Positions 8,867 through 17,500 are shown, numbered from the stretch's first letter. The stretch: DNA of 64,000 nucleotides from Candidatus Koribacter versatilis Ellin345 (GCF_000014005.1 NC_008009.1:3410001-3474000), one strand, 5' to 3'. The notes: a model not told the origin generated them from the letters alone. Numbers and translations are program-made.

Positions 8867-9657
8867 AGATCGATCTGATCACCATCTTTCCCGAGTTCTT
8901 TCGCGGGCCACTCGATCACGGCATTGTGAGCCGCGCCCAGAAAGCGGGGCTGGTGGAGATCACCATCCGCGACTTGCGCGAGTTCACGCATGACCGTCAT
9001 CGCACGGTGGACGATCGTCCCTTCGGCGGTGGTGAAGGCATGGTGCTGAAGCCGGAGCCGATCTTCGAGTGCCTCGAAGCGATGGAAATTCCGCCGCGTG
9101 GCAATCGCGAGAACGTGCAAGTGCTGGTGCTCTCGCCGCAAGGCCGCTTGTTCGATCAGACGATGGCGTTGGAGCTGAGCAAGCTCGATCGCCTGGTGCT
9201 GATCAACGGCCGCTACGAAGGAGTGGATGAGCGCGTCTCCGAGGTCCTCGCCGATGGCGAAATCTCCGTAGGCGACTTCGTGTTGAGCGGCGGTGAACTC
9301 GGCTCAGCAATCATCGTGGACGCCGTCACGCGGTTGCTGCCCGGAGCTTTGGGCAATGCCGATTCGGCGCGGCAGGAGTCGTTCACGGCGGTGGCGAAGG
9401 AGATCAGCGAAGGCCCGGATTCAACGTGCGCTTCCGGCGGATTGCTCGATTATCCGCACTACACACGTCCGGCAGAGTTTCGCGGCTACGTTGTGCCGCA
9501 GGTGCTGCAAGACGGGAACCATGCTGAGATTCAGCGCTGGCGTCGTCGCCGTGCGCTGGAGAAGACATTCAAGAACCGTCCCGACCTGTTGGAAGGGGCG
9601 GAGTTGAGCAAGGAAGATCAGAAGTACCTCGCACAATTGCGAGCAGGCAAAGATTAG
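8863..9657 (+). CDS. trmD: tRNA (guanine-N1)-methyltransferase TrmD
   Basis: The 264-residue SPOUT enzyme methylates G37 of tRNAs that read CNN codons, which prevents +1 frameshifting. It begins with the typical MKIDLITIFPEFF. It then has the RTVDDRPFGGGEGMVLKPEP segment, the INGRYEGVDERV loop and the knot region FVLSGGELGSAIIVDAVTRLLPGALGN. The length matches the family. It overlaps rimM by 4 bp and precedes rplS by 18 bp in the ribosome-maturation operon. Confidence 0.97.
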   Translation: MKIDLITIFPEFFRGPLDHGIVSRAQKAGLVEITIRDLREFTHDRHRTVDDRPFGGGEGMVLKPEPIFECLEAMEIPPRGNRENVQVLVLSPQGRLFDQTMALELSKLDRLVLINGRYEGVDERVSEVLADGEISVGDFVLSGGELGSAIIVDAVTRLLPGALGNADSARQESFTAVAKEISEGPDSTCASGGLLDYPHYTRPAEFRGYVVPQVLQDGNHAEIQRWRRRRALEKTFKNRPDLLEGAELSKEDQKYLAQLRAGKD

Positions 9658-9675
9658 ATTCAGAAGGAAGAGATC

Positions 9676-10023
9676 ATGTCGAATTCACAAGTCATTGAGA
9701 AGTTGTTGGCGAAAGCGAAGCGCACGGACCTCCCAAGTTTTGCGCCGGGAGACACCGTCCGCGTGCACGTAAAGATTAAGGAAGGCGATAAAGAGCGCCT
9801 CCAGGCATTTGAAGGTGTGGTTATCGGCAAGAGCAATGGCCTCCAGCCGAGCTTCACCGTCCGCAAGATCAGCTTCGGCCAGGGTGTCGAGCGTATCTTC
9901 CCCACCAATTCGAAGGTCATCGACAAGATTGAAGTGCTGCGTTCGGCCAAAGTCCGCCGCGCAAAGCTTTATTACCTGCGCGCACTCAGAGGCAAGGCCG
10001 CTCGTTTGAAGGAAGCCGAGTAG
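9676..10023 (+). CDS. rplS: 50S ribosomal protein L19
   Basis: The 115 residues carry the L19 core: [29 protein letters not shown], then [33 protein letters not shown]19 lies at the 30S-50S interface. The ribosome site AAGGAAGAG lies just ahead of the ATG. It is the last gene of the operon; a strong GC-rich hairpin follows 18 bp after the stop. Confidence 0.97.
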   Translation: MSNSQVIEKLLAKAKRTDLPSFAPGDTVRVHVKIKEGDKERLQAFEGVVIGKSNGLQPSFTVRKISFGQGVERIFPTNSKVIDKIEVLRSAKVRRAKLYYLRALRGKAARLKEAE

Positions 10024-10035
10024 TTTCGATTCTGC

Positions 10036-10069
10036 GGGTGCCCCACCCTTCCCCGCAGGGGAGGGTGGG
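10036..10069 (+). terminator. GC-rich hairpin after rplS (GGGTGCCCC repeat family)
   Basis: A 5' arm CCCACCCTTCCCC (10042-10054) pairs with GGGGAGGGTGGG (10058-10069), with one bulged T and a three-base loop. It begins with the GGGTGCCCC word seen in two other hairpins in the window (20777, 35298). There is no U-tract, so its role as a terminator is inferred from position only. Confidence 0.6.
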
Positions 10070-10084
10070 AGCGCCATTGCGCGA

Positions 10085-10699
10085 TCAACTGATCCAGGTG
10101 TAGTGCTCGTCCACAATGACCCACCGTCCGTCCCGCATCTCCATCAGGACGTAACGCCCGCCACCGCACAATCCGCAGAAGTGGTCGACGTAGAAGATCG
10201 CCTGCGTGCGTTCCCGATTGAACCCCACCCCAGAAAGCACAACATATCCCATGGCGTCCGCATGCTGCGCCATAAACACACGCGATTCGACTTGCTCTTT
10301 TCGCGCGAGCACAACGATTGCTCTTTTAGGCAAATGGATTTGCGCTCTTATCCGACAACGAAATCGATTGCGCACCCAGAAGCTCAGCTTGGTTGAACTG
10401 GAGACCTCCCTGAAGGGAATCGGACGATCGAACGGAAGGAGCCACGACCATCTCATAGGATTGCCTCCGGCGGTCTGATCCTGAACCACCACTTCTATCC
10501 GATCAGTCGACCAGTCGTGCGTGTCTTCATCTAAGCCTTGGGAAAGGTAAGCTGAATAGACATCGGATTCGTCCTGGTCGTTGCGGTAGCTCTCTACCAA
10601 AGCGAGAAGGATGGTGCCCACAAACGCCACTACGAAACAACCCGCGATGAGGATCGCGGTACGTCGAACTCGGGCCTTCCGATTTGGGTTGGAACCCAT
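10085..10699 (-). CDS. Hypothetical membrane-anchored protein
   Basis: The protein has a short basic N-terminus (NPNRKARVRR), then one hydrophobic segment (TAILIAGCFVVAFVGTILLALV), then about 170 extracytoplasmic residues. Near the C-terminus is a compact YVDHFCGLCGGGRYVLMEMRDGRWVIV segment with a CxxCGGG motif, a recognisable but unnamed acidobacterial pattern. The start at 10699 is preferred over 10756 because it leaves about 85 bp for divergent promoters with rnhB; ribosome sites do not decide between them. The function is unknown. Confidence 0.6.
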   Translation of the reverse strand: MGSNPNRKARVRRTAILIAGCFVVAFVGTILLALVESYRNDQDESDVYSAYLSQGLDEDTHDWSTDRIEVVVQDQTAGGNPMRWSWLLPFDRPIPFREVSSSTKLSFWVRNRFRCRIRAQIHLPKRAIVVLARKEQVESRVFMAQHADAMGYVVLSGVGFNRERTQAIFYVDHFCGLCGGGRYVLMEMRDGRWVIVDEHYTWIS

Positions 10700-10784
10700 G
10701 CAGACATCGACACCGCAAACTGGGCCGGAGTTCCTGAAACTATCCATCGCGTCCAATATGATTGTCTAGTTCGGACCCATTTTC

Positions 10785-11549
10785 ATGGTGCGCCCAAAGA
10801 AAAAACCCGTACTCGGCAAAGACGGCAAGCCCCTCTCCGCCGCCGCTGCCAAACTCCGCCTTCTCAAGCGCCTGAAGTGCACCACCAAATACGAAAAGCT
10901 CGCCGCTGACTCCGGCGCAAAACTCATCGCCGGCATAGATGAAGTCGGCCGCGGAGCGCTCTTCGGTCCCGTCGTCGCCGCTGCAGTCATACTCGATCCC
11001 AACTATCGAATCAAAGGTCTGCGCGACTCCAAGCTTCTCCCGGCGGAAACTCGCGAAATCCTCTCCAAGCGTATTCGCGAGCACTGCATCGCCTGGTCCA
11101 TCGCGGCCGTGGATGTCGCCCGCATTGATCAACTCAACATTTACTGGGCTTCGAACCTCGCCATGAAGCACGCCGTCCGCGGGTTATCGTGCCAGCCCGA
11201 TCATCTGCTGATTGACGCGATGAAACTCGACCTCGACTGCGCCCAAACGCCGATCATCCATGGCGACGCGCTCTCCGCCTCCATCGCCGCCGCCTCCATC
11301 ATCGCCAAGGTCCACCGCGACGCCCTCATCCGCGAATGGGCGCCGATCTTCCCCGAATACGATCTCGCCAGCAACAAAGGCTACAGCGCGCCCAAGCACA
11401 TCAAGGCGCTGCGCGAGTTCGGCCCATCGCCGCTGCATCGGCAATCGTTCGCGCCGGTGTGGATGGCCTCCGCCCCGCAAGAAGTCCTGGAATTTATGTT
11501 GGAAGAGACGGCCGACACCGCCGTCCCACCGGAAGTTCTCGAAGACTAG
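10785..11549 (+). CDS. rnhB: Ribonuclease HII
   Basis: RNase HII cleaves the RNA strand of RNA-DNA hybrids and removes ribonucleotides misincorporated in DNA. The catalytic motif AGIDEVGRGALFGPVVAAAV starts near residue 48. It is followed by the DSKLL helix, the LLIDAM aspartate and ASIIAKVHRD with the fourth acidic residue. At 254 residues it is longer than the ~200-residue norm, because of a Lys-rich 45-residue N-terminal extension. The stop overlaps the convergent gene at 11546 by 4 bp (CTAG). Confidence 0.95.
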   Translation: MVRPKKKPVLGKDGKPLSAAAAKLRLLKRLKCTTKYEKLAADSGAKLIAGIDEVGRGALFGPVVAAAVILDPNYRIKGLRDSKLLPAETREILSKRIREHCIAWSIAAVDVARIDQLNIYWASNLAMKHAVRGLSCQPDHLLIDAMKLDLDCAQTPIIHGDALSASIAAASIIAKVHRDALIREWAPIFPEYDLASNKGYSAPKHIKALREFGPSPLHRQSFAPVWMASAPQEVLEFMLEETADTAVPPEVLED

Positions 11550-12193
11550 TACAGATCCACGTTAAATTTCGCCAACCGATCGCCTTCCGCCGTTAACACA
11601 TGCATCACCAAGCGATCGCTGATCGGCACCTCACCCAAATCGAATGCGACATCGTAGATCCGCTCGTTCGACGGCACATCCACCGGCATACCAATTTGCG
11701 TGACCCTCGTTGGCTTCACGAGGCGCGCCTTGAGCGCGTGAAAGACTCGCATCTCGAATTTCAGGCTGCTGATAAATTCTCCAAAAGTACTGTAGTGCGA
11801 GTCCACAGGCATTGGCGGATCGATCGGTGCATAGCCACCACGCTCGCTCACACTCACCCGGAAATGCAATTCCCGCGGATAATGTTCCACTGGATTGCCA
11901 TTCGCCAGTTTTAAAACCCGACGTTGCCCATCTGCGTAGAGCCCTTGCCCGTCGAACTCCCGATTGCTCGTCGAAGCCATAATGTAAAACGTCTCGTGCT
12001 CGCCGTGGTGTGAGTATGCGAAGATTTCCGAACCAAGCGGTATCAACGACCGATACACATGCAGAGGTTTCGGCGGCGCGGATGGGGCGGTGGGTTCCGC
12101 GGCGTTGCTGCCTGCGAAACACGGCAAACTCAAGACCAGAGGGATTGCGAAAAGGACGAAGGAGCGATTGCAGGCCCGCGACAGGTGTTTCAT
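11546..12193 (-). CDS. Exported protein of unknown function
   Basis: The ATG at 12193 gives a 215-residue protein with a clear signal peptide (NRSFVLFAIPLVLSLPCFAG). A Pro/Ala-rich linker and a beta-rich domain follow, with SEIFAYSHHGEHETFYIMAS and LHFRVSVSERGGYAPIDPP. No family is recognised. The longer frame upstream of 12193 overlaps the divergent deacetylase gene and looks non-coding. It is convergent with rnhB and divergent from the PIG-L gene, with 141 bp between the two starts. Confidence 0.65.
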   Translation of the reverse strand: MKHLSRACNRSFVLFAIPLVLSLPCFAGSNAAEPTAPSAPPKPLHVYRSLIPLGSEIFAYSHHGEHETFYIMASTSNREFDGQGLYADGQRRVLKLANGNPVEHYPRELHFRVSVSERGGYAPIDPPMPVDSHYSTFGEFISSLKFEMRVFHALKARLVKPTRVTQIGMPVDVPSNERIYDVAFDLGEVPISDRLVMHVLTAEGDRLAKFNVDLY

Positions 12194-12334
12194 TGCGCAG
12201 CCACTCCGAAGCTGTCCACCAAACGGATGCCGCGTTCGGCATTTTCGTTGGAAACGAATCCTCGGAATCTTGTGAAAGTTCTCTGCATCCAACTTTCGAC
12301 ACTTTGTCGATTTCGGCGGTAGTAGGCGAACTCT

Positions 12335-13072
12335 ATGAAAAGAATGCTCGTCGTGACCGCACACCCCGACGACGAAGTCGGCGGCTTCGGCGGCACCCTG
12401 ATGAAATATCGCGCCGACGGGGTGGAGACCTCTGTCATCTCCCTCACCGCCGGCGAAGCCGGCACCCACCGCGGCCACGCCAAGTCCGATGCCGATCTCG
12501 CCGAGCTCCGTCGCGCCGAGCTCGCCGCCGCCGCCAACATCCTCAAACTCAGCCAGGCTTGGGTGCTCGACTATAAAGACGGCGCACTCGATCGCGAAAA
12601 TCTCTACCGGGTCGTCGGCGACTTAGTCCGCCGCATCCGCGAACTACGTCCGCAAGTCGTGCTCACGTTCGGTCCCGAAGGCGCCGTCACCGGCCACCCC
12701 GACCACTCCATGGCTTCGGCCTTCGCCACGCTCGCTTTCCAGTGGGCTGGCCGTAAAAACCGCTACGCTGACCAACTCTGGGACGGCCTCGAAGTCCATC
12801 GTCCGCAAAAACTCTACTACCAGACCACGGCAAGCCTGATCCCCGATCGCCCGCCAATCTCCCCCGCGCCCATCACCTGTGATATCGACATCAGGGAATG
12901 GATCGACGAGAAAATCCGGGCCTTCAAACAACACTCCTCACAAGCCCCACTCTTCGACACGTTCGAAGCCTACGCGCGCCTGCGCCTGAAGGAGTCATTT
13001 CACCTCGCGGCAACAACATCGCCCCGCAGCATGGAAGTTGAAACGGATTTGTTTACCGGCGTGGAAGAATAG
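12335..13072 (+). CDS. PIG-L/LmbE family deacetylase
   Basis: The 245 residues begin with the zinc-binding TAHPDDEVGGFGGT motif and contain the matching FGPEGAVTGHPDHSMAS motif near residue 115. PIG-L enzymes remove acetyl groups from GlcNAc-linked substrates such as mycothiol and bacillithiol precursors and glycolipids. A bacillithiol deacetylase (BshB-like) is one possibility, but no other thiol-biosynthesis gene is nearby, so no symbol is given. The protein lacks a signal peptide and should be cytosolic. Confidence 0.88.
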   Translation: MKRMLVVTAHPDDEVGGFGGTLMKYRADGVETSVISLTAGEAGTHRGHAKSDADLAELRRAELAAAANILKLSQAWVLDYKDGALDRENLYRVVGDLVRRIRELRPQVVLTFGPEGAVTGHPDHSMASAFATLAFQWAGRKNRYADQLWDGLEVHRPQKLYYQTTASLIPDRPPISPAPITCDIDIREWIDEKIRAFKQHSSQAPLFDTFEAYARLRLKESFHLAATTSPRSMEVETDLFTGVEE

Positions 13073-13142
13073 AAAGCCTCTCAAGGTCTGAGGGCCTTCG
13101 AAGTAGCGGGCCGATTTGTCGCGGGATCAGAATTCGTGAAAG

Positions 13143-13202
13143 GGCACGGCTTCAGCCGTGCCGAAAAGGCCGCCCAAAAAGAACGGGGCTTTAGCCCCTG
13201 CG
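13143..13202 (+). repeat. Dispersed two-hairpin element, copy 2
   Basis: Hairpin 1 is at 13143-13162 (GGCACGGC, TTCA loop, GCCGTGCC) and hairpin 2 at 13185-13198 (GGGGC, TTTA loop, GCCCC), followed by TGCGG. The order and orientation match copy 1, while the stem sequence differs by paired changes. The upstream TTTGTATCAG word is degenerate here. Confidence 0.85.
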
Positions 13203-13306
13203 GCCCTCGTCCTCAAGAAGGAACCTTAGACTAGGGTCAAGGTTGCGAACTGCTTGAGATAGGCGTAATTTTCCAGCACCCACGTATGGGTGAAGGGAGG
13301 TTAAGA

Positions 13307-13492
13307 ATGAAAAGACAAATTCGGATTGGGGCTGAGTGCTTCGATCTCGGCGACCTCGTCCGCTCGACAACGGATGGCGCGGCATGGATCGGAGTCATCG
13401 TTTGGATATGCGGTCGATGGTTTACAGTTCGTAAGTTGCAAGGTTCCCGTCTCGCAGACGGATTGAATTGCAAACTGCTTCCCGGCAATTAA
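13307..13492 (+). CDS. Small hypothetical protein (61 aa)
   Basis: A strong Shine-Dalgarno (GGGAGG at 13296-13301) lies five bases before the ATG at 13307, which argues for translation. The product starts MKRQIRIGAECFDLGDLV and has a short hydrophobic patch (AWIGVIVWICGRWF). It has no recognised family. It is isolated, 230 bp after the PIG-L gene and after a hairpin element. The earlier in-frame ATG at 13286 lacks a ribosome site. Confidence 0.5.
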   Translation: MKRQIRIGAECFDLGDLVRSTTDGAAWIGVIVWICGRWFTVRKLQGSRLADGLNCKLLPGN

Positions 13493-13563
13493 CGTCACTC
13501 ATAAAACTCGATAACTCGAATGCAGACCCGCCGCGAGTGGCGGGTTTTCTCTTGCCGAGCGCT

Positions 13564-13785
13564 TCATTTTTGCCGAATCGCTCGTATTGCCGCCAGCATT
13601 TCTCCCCAGCTCATGCCATCTTTGTATAAGGCTCGCACTTCAGACTCTGGAAGCCCCAAAGTATTTCCGTACTTTATCGCGAACCGCATCATCCGTCTTT
13701 CGTCATTCGATTCAGCGTCTTCTCGATCCTGAATATCCTGAAAAATTGCGTCCTGAAAATCTTCGTATCCATCTTTGCTCGACAT
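13564..13785 (-). CDS. Small acidic hypothetical protein (73 aa)
   Basis: A GGAG ribosome site lies about eight bases upstream of the ATG at 13785. The product has an acidic N-terminal half (DGYEDFQDAIFQDIQDREDAE) and a C-terminal half that could form two helices (SEVRALYKDGMSWGEMLAAIRAI), weakly helix-turn-helix-like. No family or partner is recognised. It lies just downstream of mqnC on the same strand. Confidence 0.45.
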   Translation of the reverse strand: MSSKDGYEDFQDAIFQDIQDREDAESNDERRMMRFAIKYGNTLGLPESEVRALYKDGMSWGEMLAAIRAIRQK

Positions 13786-13822
13786 TGCCGATTCTCCACT
13801 ACCGCTAGCGATGGCCGGACTC

Positions 13823-14869
13823 CTAGTTCAGGAAATACTGCCGATACAAAGTGTCCCGCTGTTTCGGCATAAATCCCGCATCGCGGATAATCCGTCGCAG
13901 CTCTTCTTCGGTCGTACAGTTAGTCACGCCCGCTGACTTGACGACGTTCTCTTCGATCATCACCGAGCCCACGTCGTTACCACCAAAGCGCAGTCCCATC
14001 TGGCAGACCTTCAGCCCCTGCGTTACCCAGCTCGACTGCACGTTGAGGAAGTTGGTGAGATACAGCCGCGAGATCGCCAGCGTCTTCAGGTACTCGACAG
14101 CCGTCGCCTCATCCCATCCGCGCCCGCCGAGCGCGGTGTTGTGGGGTTGGAACGTCCACGGGATAAACGCGGTGAATCCGCCCGTCTCTTCCTGCAAGCG
14201 ATAGACGTGATCAAGATGGTTGATGCGGTGCTCGATGGTCTCGCCGACACCGAACATCATCGTCGCGGTAGTGCGCATGCCGAGCTTGTGCGCGGTGCGA
14301 TGCACCAGGAGCCACTCTTCCGTACCGCACTTCAGGCGCGCGATCTTGTGGCGCACTTCGTCGTCGAGAATTTCCGCGCCGCCGCCGGGAATCGAATCCA
14401 GCCCCGCATCGCGCAGCCGCCGTATCGTGTCTTCGACTGAGATATGGCTGTACTCCGCAATCGCCAGAATTTCCGACGCCGAGAAGCAGTGCAGATGTAT
14501 CTGCGGGAAGCGCTGCTTGATCCCGCTCATCATGCGCTCGAAGTACTCGATCTTCAGATCAGGATGCAGGCCGCCCTGCATCAACACGCCAGTGCCGCCA
14601 AGTTCCACCGTCTCCTGGATCTTCGCGTAGATGGTGTCGAAGTCGAGGATGTAGCCCTCTTTCGCCAACTTCCCTTTCAGCGGACGATAAAACGCGCAGA
14701 ACGTGCAGTACTCGGTGCAGAAATTGGTGTAGTTGATGTTCCGGTCAATAATGTACGTGACCACGCCTTCCGGATGCAGCGTGCGCCGCACCGCGTCGGC
14801 TTCCATCCCGATACCAATCAGGTCATCGGAGCGAAACATCTCAAGAGCTTGTTCCCGGCTTAAAGACAT
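13823..14869 (-). CDS. mqnC: Cyclic dehypoxanthinyl futalosine synthase MqnC
   Basis: This radical SAM enzyme of the futalosine pathway cyclises dehypoxanthinyl futalosine on the route to menaquinone. The iron-sulfur cluster motif is CTEYCTFC (CxxxCxxC) near residue 51, in the context NINYTNFCTEYCTFCAFYR. GGTGVLMQGGLHPDL and GLDSIPGGGAEIL follow. The 348-residue length fits MqnC. The homologue MqnE is similar, but the N-terminal context and the MQGGLHP motif favour MqnC. No other mqn gene is in the window, as is common for this dispersed pathway. Confidence 0.93.
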   Translation of the reverse strand: MSLSREQALEMFRSDDLIGIGMEADAVRRTLHPEGVVTYIIDRNINYTNFCTEYCTFCAFYRPLKGKLAKEGYILDFDTIYAKIQETVELGGTGVLMQGGLHPDLKIEYFERMMSGIKQRFPQIHLHCFSASEILAIAEYSHISVEDTIRRLRDAGLDSIPGGGAEILDDEVRHKIARLKCGTEEWLLVHRTAHKLGMRTTATMMFGVGETIEHRINHLDHVYRLQEETGGFTAFIPWTFQPHNTALGGRGWDEATAVEYLKTLAISRLYLTNFLNVQSSWVTQGLKVCQMGLRFGGNDVGSVMIEENVVKSAGVTNCTTEEELRRIIRDAGFMPKQRDTLYRQYFLN

Positions 14870-14908
14870 ATCAGATCACAGCTTCCTGTGATCCATTTTA
14901 GCCCAGAC

Positions 14909-16102
14909 TCACGCCGTCATGGCGTTCGCCGGAGCCGCCTGGGTGGCGAGAATCCCGTTGGTCCACCGCGACGCATCACCGCGCGCCGCAAACACCCGCT
15001 CGTCGGTGATCCCCAATCCATGCGCGAGGTCGTGAACCATGTTCCATCGCGCCCGCTCAAACGCCACGGCAAGGTCGAGCAGCGCCCGCAGCGCTCCCGG
15101 CTCTCCCCACAAAGCCCGCTCCACCGCCTGAGGCAGCCGCACCACACTCAACAGCGCGCTCAATTGCATGTTGACCACCAGCGGCATGAGCGAGAACAGG
15201 CCGGTCATGAACCCTGCGTCCGGCGCGTCGGGCGACAACAACTCACATAACCGCGCCCGCAGCATCGCGCAGACCACCACTTCCGTCGGCCTTCCGTCCA
15301 CCGCGGCAACCGTGGCCATCAACGACAACCAACGCCGCAACTCGTCATCTCCGAGAAGGCTCATCGCATGCCGGATGCCCGTCACCTTCTGCACCCCAAA
15401 GAACGCTGACGAATTCATGTACCGCATGAACCGGTAACAGAATGACGGTTCCGCCTTGATCAGATTCTCGATCACCGCATAATGCAACACTGGCCTCTGG
15501 AGTTCCGTCAGCAGCCGCAAACACGCCAGCTTTGCCGGTGGAACCTCGCGCGCCAATTCCTGGGCAGACGACAGGTAATACGCACCCTCGAAGTAGCGAA
15601 ACCCGCAATTGTCAGCTGCCGCAAGATCGCTTCGCGTATCAAGATTGCGCGCGATCATCCGCGCATTGCGCGCCTTCCCCGCCGCCAGATTTTTCTTCAT
15701 TTTGCACAACAGCGAGCTCCCTCGGACCGCCACCCAATCCATGAAAGGCAAGTAAGGTTCCCATTCGCGGTTGGCCTCGAAATCAGCAATCGCAAACGTG
15801 AAGCCCTCCCGGCGAAGCTCCCTCACGCAGCGCAACATCTCCGCCGAAGCGTACTCGTCCGAACTGATCGCCAACACCACTCGTCCCATCGGCAATCGCC
15901 GCACCGCCATACTCGCCAGCACCTGCACGCCGCACTCCACCATCGCCCAGGAATGCCGCGGGATCCGGTCCAGCGCCACCGTAATCGCCGCCACCTCCGA
16001 CACCGTATCCACCAATCCGCCGGTAGGCTTCTCGATATTCAGGAAATATCCCTCGACCTGCTCCCGGTAATCGAAGATCGGCTGCCGCACTACGAAGCGC
16101 AT
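14909..16102 (-). CDS. EAL-like/HDOD two-domain signalling protein
   Basis: The N-terminal ~200 residues resemble an EAL domain (FVVRQPIFDYREQVEGYFLN), but the catalytic EAL/ELTE motifs appear lost. The C-terminal ~190 residues look like an HDOD domain (LLTELQRPVLHYAVIENLIKAEPSFCYRFMRYMNSSAF). YuxH-type proteins of this layout are thought to act as regulatory adaptors rather than phosphodiesterases. The start at 16102 is chosen because GGAGG lies five bases ahead of it; a longer reading begins at 16114. Confidence 0.82.
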   Translation of the reverse strand: MRFVVRQPIFDYREQVEGYFLNIEKPTGGLVDTVSEVAAITVALDRIPRHSWAMVECGVQVLASMAVRRLPMGRVVLAISSDEYASAEMLRCVRELRREGFTFAIADFEANREWEPYLPFMDWVAVRGSSLLCKMKKNLAAGKARNARMIARNLDTRSDLAAADNCGFRYFEGAYYLSSAQELAREVPPAKLACLRLLTELQRPVLHYAVIENLIKAEPSFCYRFMRYMNSSAFFGVQKVTGIRHAMSLLGDDELRRWLSLMATVAAVDGRPTEVVVCAMLRARLCELLSPDAPDAGFMTGLFSLMPLVVNMQLSALLSVVRLPQAVERALWGEPGALRALLDLAVAFERARWNMVHDLAHGLGITDERVFAARGDASRWTNGILATQAAPANAMTA

Positions 16103-16233
16103 CGCATCCTCCATGGACCTATGCGGTGCATCGGCAGTTTCTCAAAGCACTTGAGCCCAAAATCTGGCGTGCTGCCCGTCACTTTTTCTGCATCGTCCTC
16201 GTGAAATAATTGCTCTCTCTTAGTGAGGTACTC

Positions 16234-16881
16234 ATGTTCACCGGAATCGTTGAAGAAGTCGGCCACGTCGCAAAAATCGAAATCAAGGGCGAGAACCGCC
16301 GCATCACCATCACCGCCCAGAACACTCCCAAGCAGCTCAAAACCGGCGACAGCGTCGCCTGCAGCGGTGTCTGCCTCACCGCGCTCGACATCACGCCCAC
16401 ATCGTTTTGCGCCGATCTCGCCCCCGAAACCTGGGTCCGCACTTCCCTCTCGCGCATCACCGAGGGCGCGCTCATCAACCTCGAACTTCCCCTCCGCTTC
16501 GACGCTCGCATGGGCGGCCACATTGTCCAGGGCCACGTCGACGGGGTCGGCAAACTCATCGAGTTCGAACCCATCCCCAACTCCGACGACTACTGGCTCC
16601 ACATCGAAGTCACGCCCGAACTCGAGCGCTACCTCGTCTACAAGGGCTCCATCGCGATCGAAGGCATCAGCCTCACCGTCGCCAGGCTCGACGGCCTGCG
16701 CTGCACCATCGCCATCATTCCCCACACCGTCGAAATGACCAACCTCAAGTCGCTGAAGCCCGGCGACCCGATCAACATCGAAACCGATATCGTGGCGAAA
16801 TACCTAGAAAAGTGGATGGTCCGCGGCGACCTGAAGAAGGAAGAACTGCAGGTCGAAGCACTCACAGCGAAGGGATTTTAG
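16234..16881 (+). CDS. ribE: Riboflavin synthase alpha chain
   Basis: This enzyme dismutates two 6,7-dimethyl-8-ribityllumazines into riboflavin. It has the diagnostic start MFTGIVEEVG and two lumazine-binding repeats: the first with KTGDSVACSGVCLTA, the second with GGHIVQGHVDGVG and KGSIAIEGISLTVA. The 215-residue length is normal. The ATG at 16234 follows a GTGAGG ribosome site. No FMN riboswitch was recognised upstream. No other rib gene is adjacent, so the gene is detached from a rib operon. Confidence 0.95.
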   Translation: MFTGIVEEVGHVAKIEIKGENRRITITAQNTPKQLKTGDSVACSGVCLTALDITPTSFCADLAPETWVRTSLSRITEGALINLELPLRFDARMGGHIVQGHVDGVGKLIEFEPIPNSDDYWLHIEVTPELERYLVYKGSIAIEGISLTVARLDGLRCTIAIIPHTVEMTNLKSLKPGDPINIETDIVAKYLEKWMVRGDLKKEELQVEALTAKGF

Positions 16882-16885
16882 AGAA

Positions 16886-16921
16886 TTGCTTACCTTCATA
16901 AACTGTCATAAAATGAAGGTA
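16886..16921 (+). promoter_or_regulatory. parDE promoter with overlapping palindromic operator
   Basis: TTGCTT (16886-16891), a 17-bp spacer and TAAAAT (16909-16914) form a good sigma-70-type promoter. A perfect 9-bp inverted repeat (TACCTTCAT at 16891-16899, ATGAAGGTA at 16913-16921) overlaps it and the first start codon. This is what an autorepressed toxin-antitoxin promoter should look like. Confidence 0.7.
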
Positions 16922-17178
16922 TGCCCATGACATCGCTGAATATATCGCTTCCCAAAAGCCTGAAATCTTATGTGGAAGGTCAGGTGTCGTCAGGCGACTT
17001 TGGTACGCCGAGCGAATACATCCGCGATCTGATTCGTCAGGACAAGGAAAAGCGCAAGGCCGCCCTCGAGCGTGAACTGCTAAAAGGACTTGAGGGCCCG
17101 AGATTTGAACTGTCGCTTGATGAGGCGCGCAAGAAAGGGCTAGTCAATGTTCTCCGCGAGAAAGCCCGGAAGCGGTGA
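16921..17178 (+). CDS. ParD-type antitoxin
   Basis: The 85 residues begin with a ribbon-helix-helix (SLNISLPKSLKSYVEGQV, then GTPSEYIRDLIRQDKEKR), the DNA-binding and dimerisation part. A flexible Leu/Glu-rich C-terminus that would wrap the toxin follows. The family norm starts at the Met at 16927, which is spaced from GAAGGT; the ATG at 16921 would serve a leaderless transcript, since the predicted transcription start falls on it. It overlaps the toxin gene by 4 bp. The overlapping palindrome suggests autoregulation. Confidence 0.88.
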   Translation: MPMTSLNISLPKSLKSYVEGQVSSGDFGTPSEYIRDLIRQDKEKRKAALERELLKGLEGPRFELSLDEARKKGLVNVLREKARKR

Positions 17179-17492
17179 AGAAGTTTCGCATTATCCTCGG
17201 CCGTGCGGTTACGCACGACATTCTTGCGCAGTCGGATTGGTATGAATCTCACGCCGGAGAATCGTTGGCACGTCGATGGGAACAATCAGTTCTGACTACT
17301 TTGGAACGAATCCAACGTGCGCCACGCTCCGGGCCGATGTTAGGCGGATTCGAGGATTTGCTCGGAGAATTGCGTAGAATTCCAGTGAATCGCTTTCCAA
17401 GTCATTTAATTTTCTATCAAGTGATTGAAGACGAAGTCTTGATTCTGCGCGTACGTCACGGCGCGCGTGACCTAGCGTCTTTGCTACCTTGA
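17175..17492 (+). CDS. ParE/RelE-type toxin
   Basis: The 105-residue protein has the ParE-superfamily pattern: AVTHDILAQSDWYESHAGESLARRWEQSV near the N-terminus, then LRRIPVNRFPSHLIFYQVIEDEVLILRVRHGARDL at the end. ParE members poison gyrase and RelE members cut mRNA on the ribosome; sequence alone does not settle which applies. The start is GTG at 17175, overlapping the antitoxin stop (GTGA), so translation is coupled. The two genes form one cassette between ribE and a convergent ABC gene 8 bp away. Confidence 0.88.
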   Translation: MKKFRIILGRAVTHDILAQSDWYESHAGESLARRWEQSVLTTLERIQRAPRSGPMLGGFEDLLGELRRIPVNRFPSHLIFYQVIEDEVLILRVRHGARDLASLLP

Positions 17493-17500
17493 CGTTCTTT

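Noticed and set aside
16882-16920. FMN riboswitch near riboflavin synthase
   Set aside because: Neither the sequence before ribE nor that after it shows the conserved RFN motifs; the dyad after ribE fits the parDE operator.
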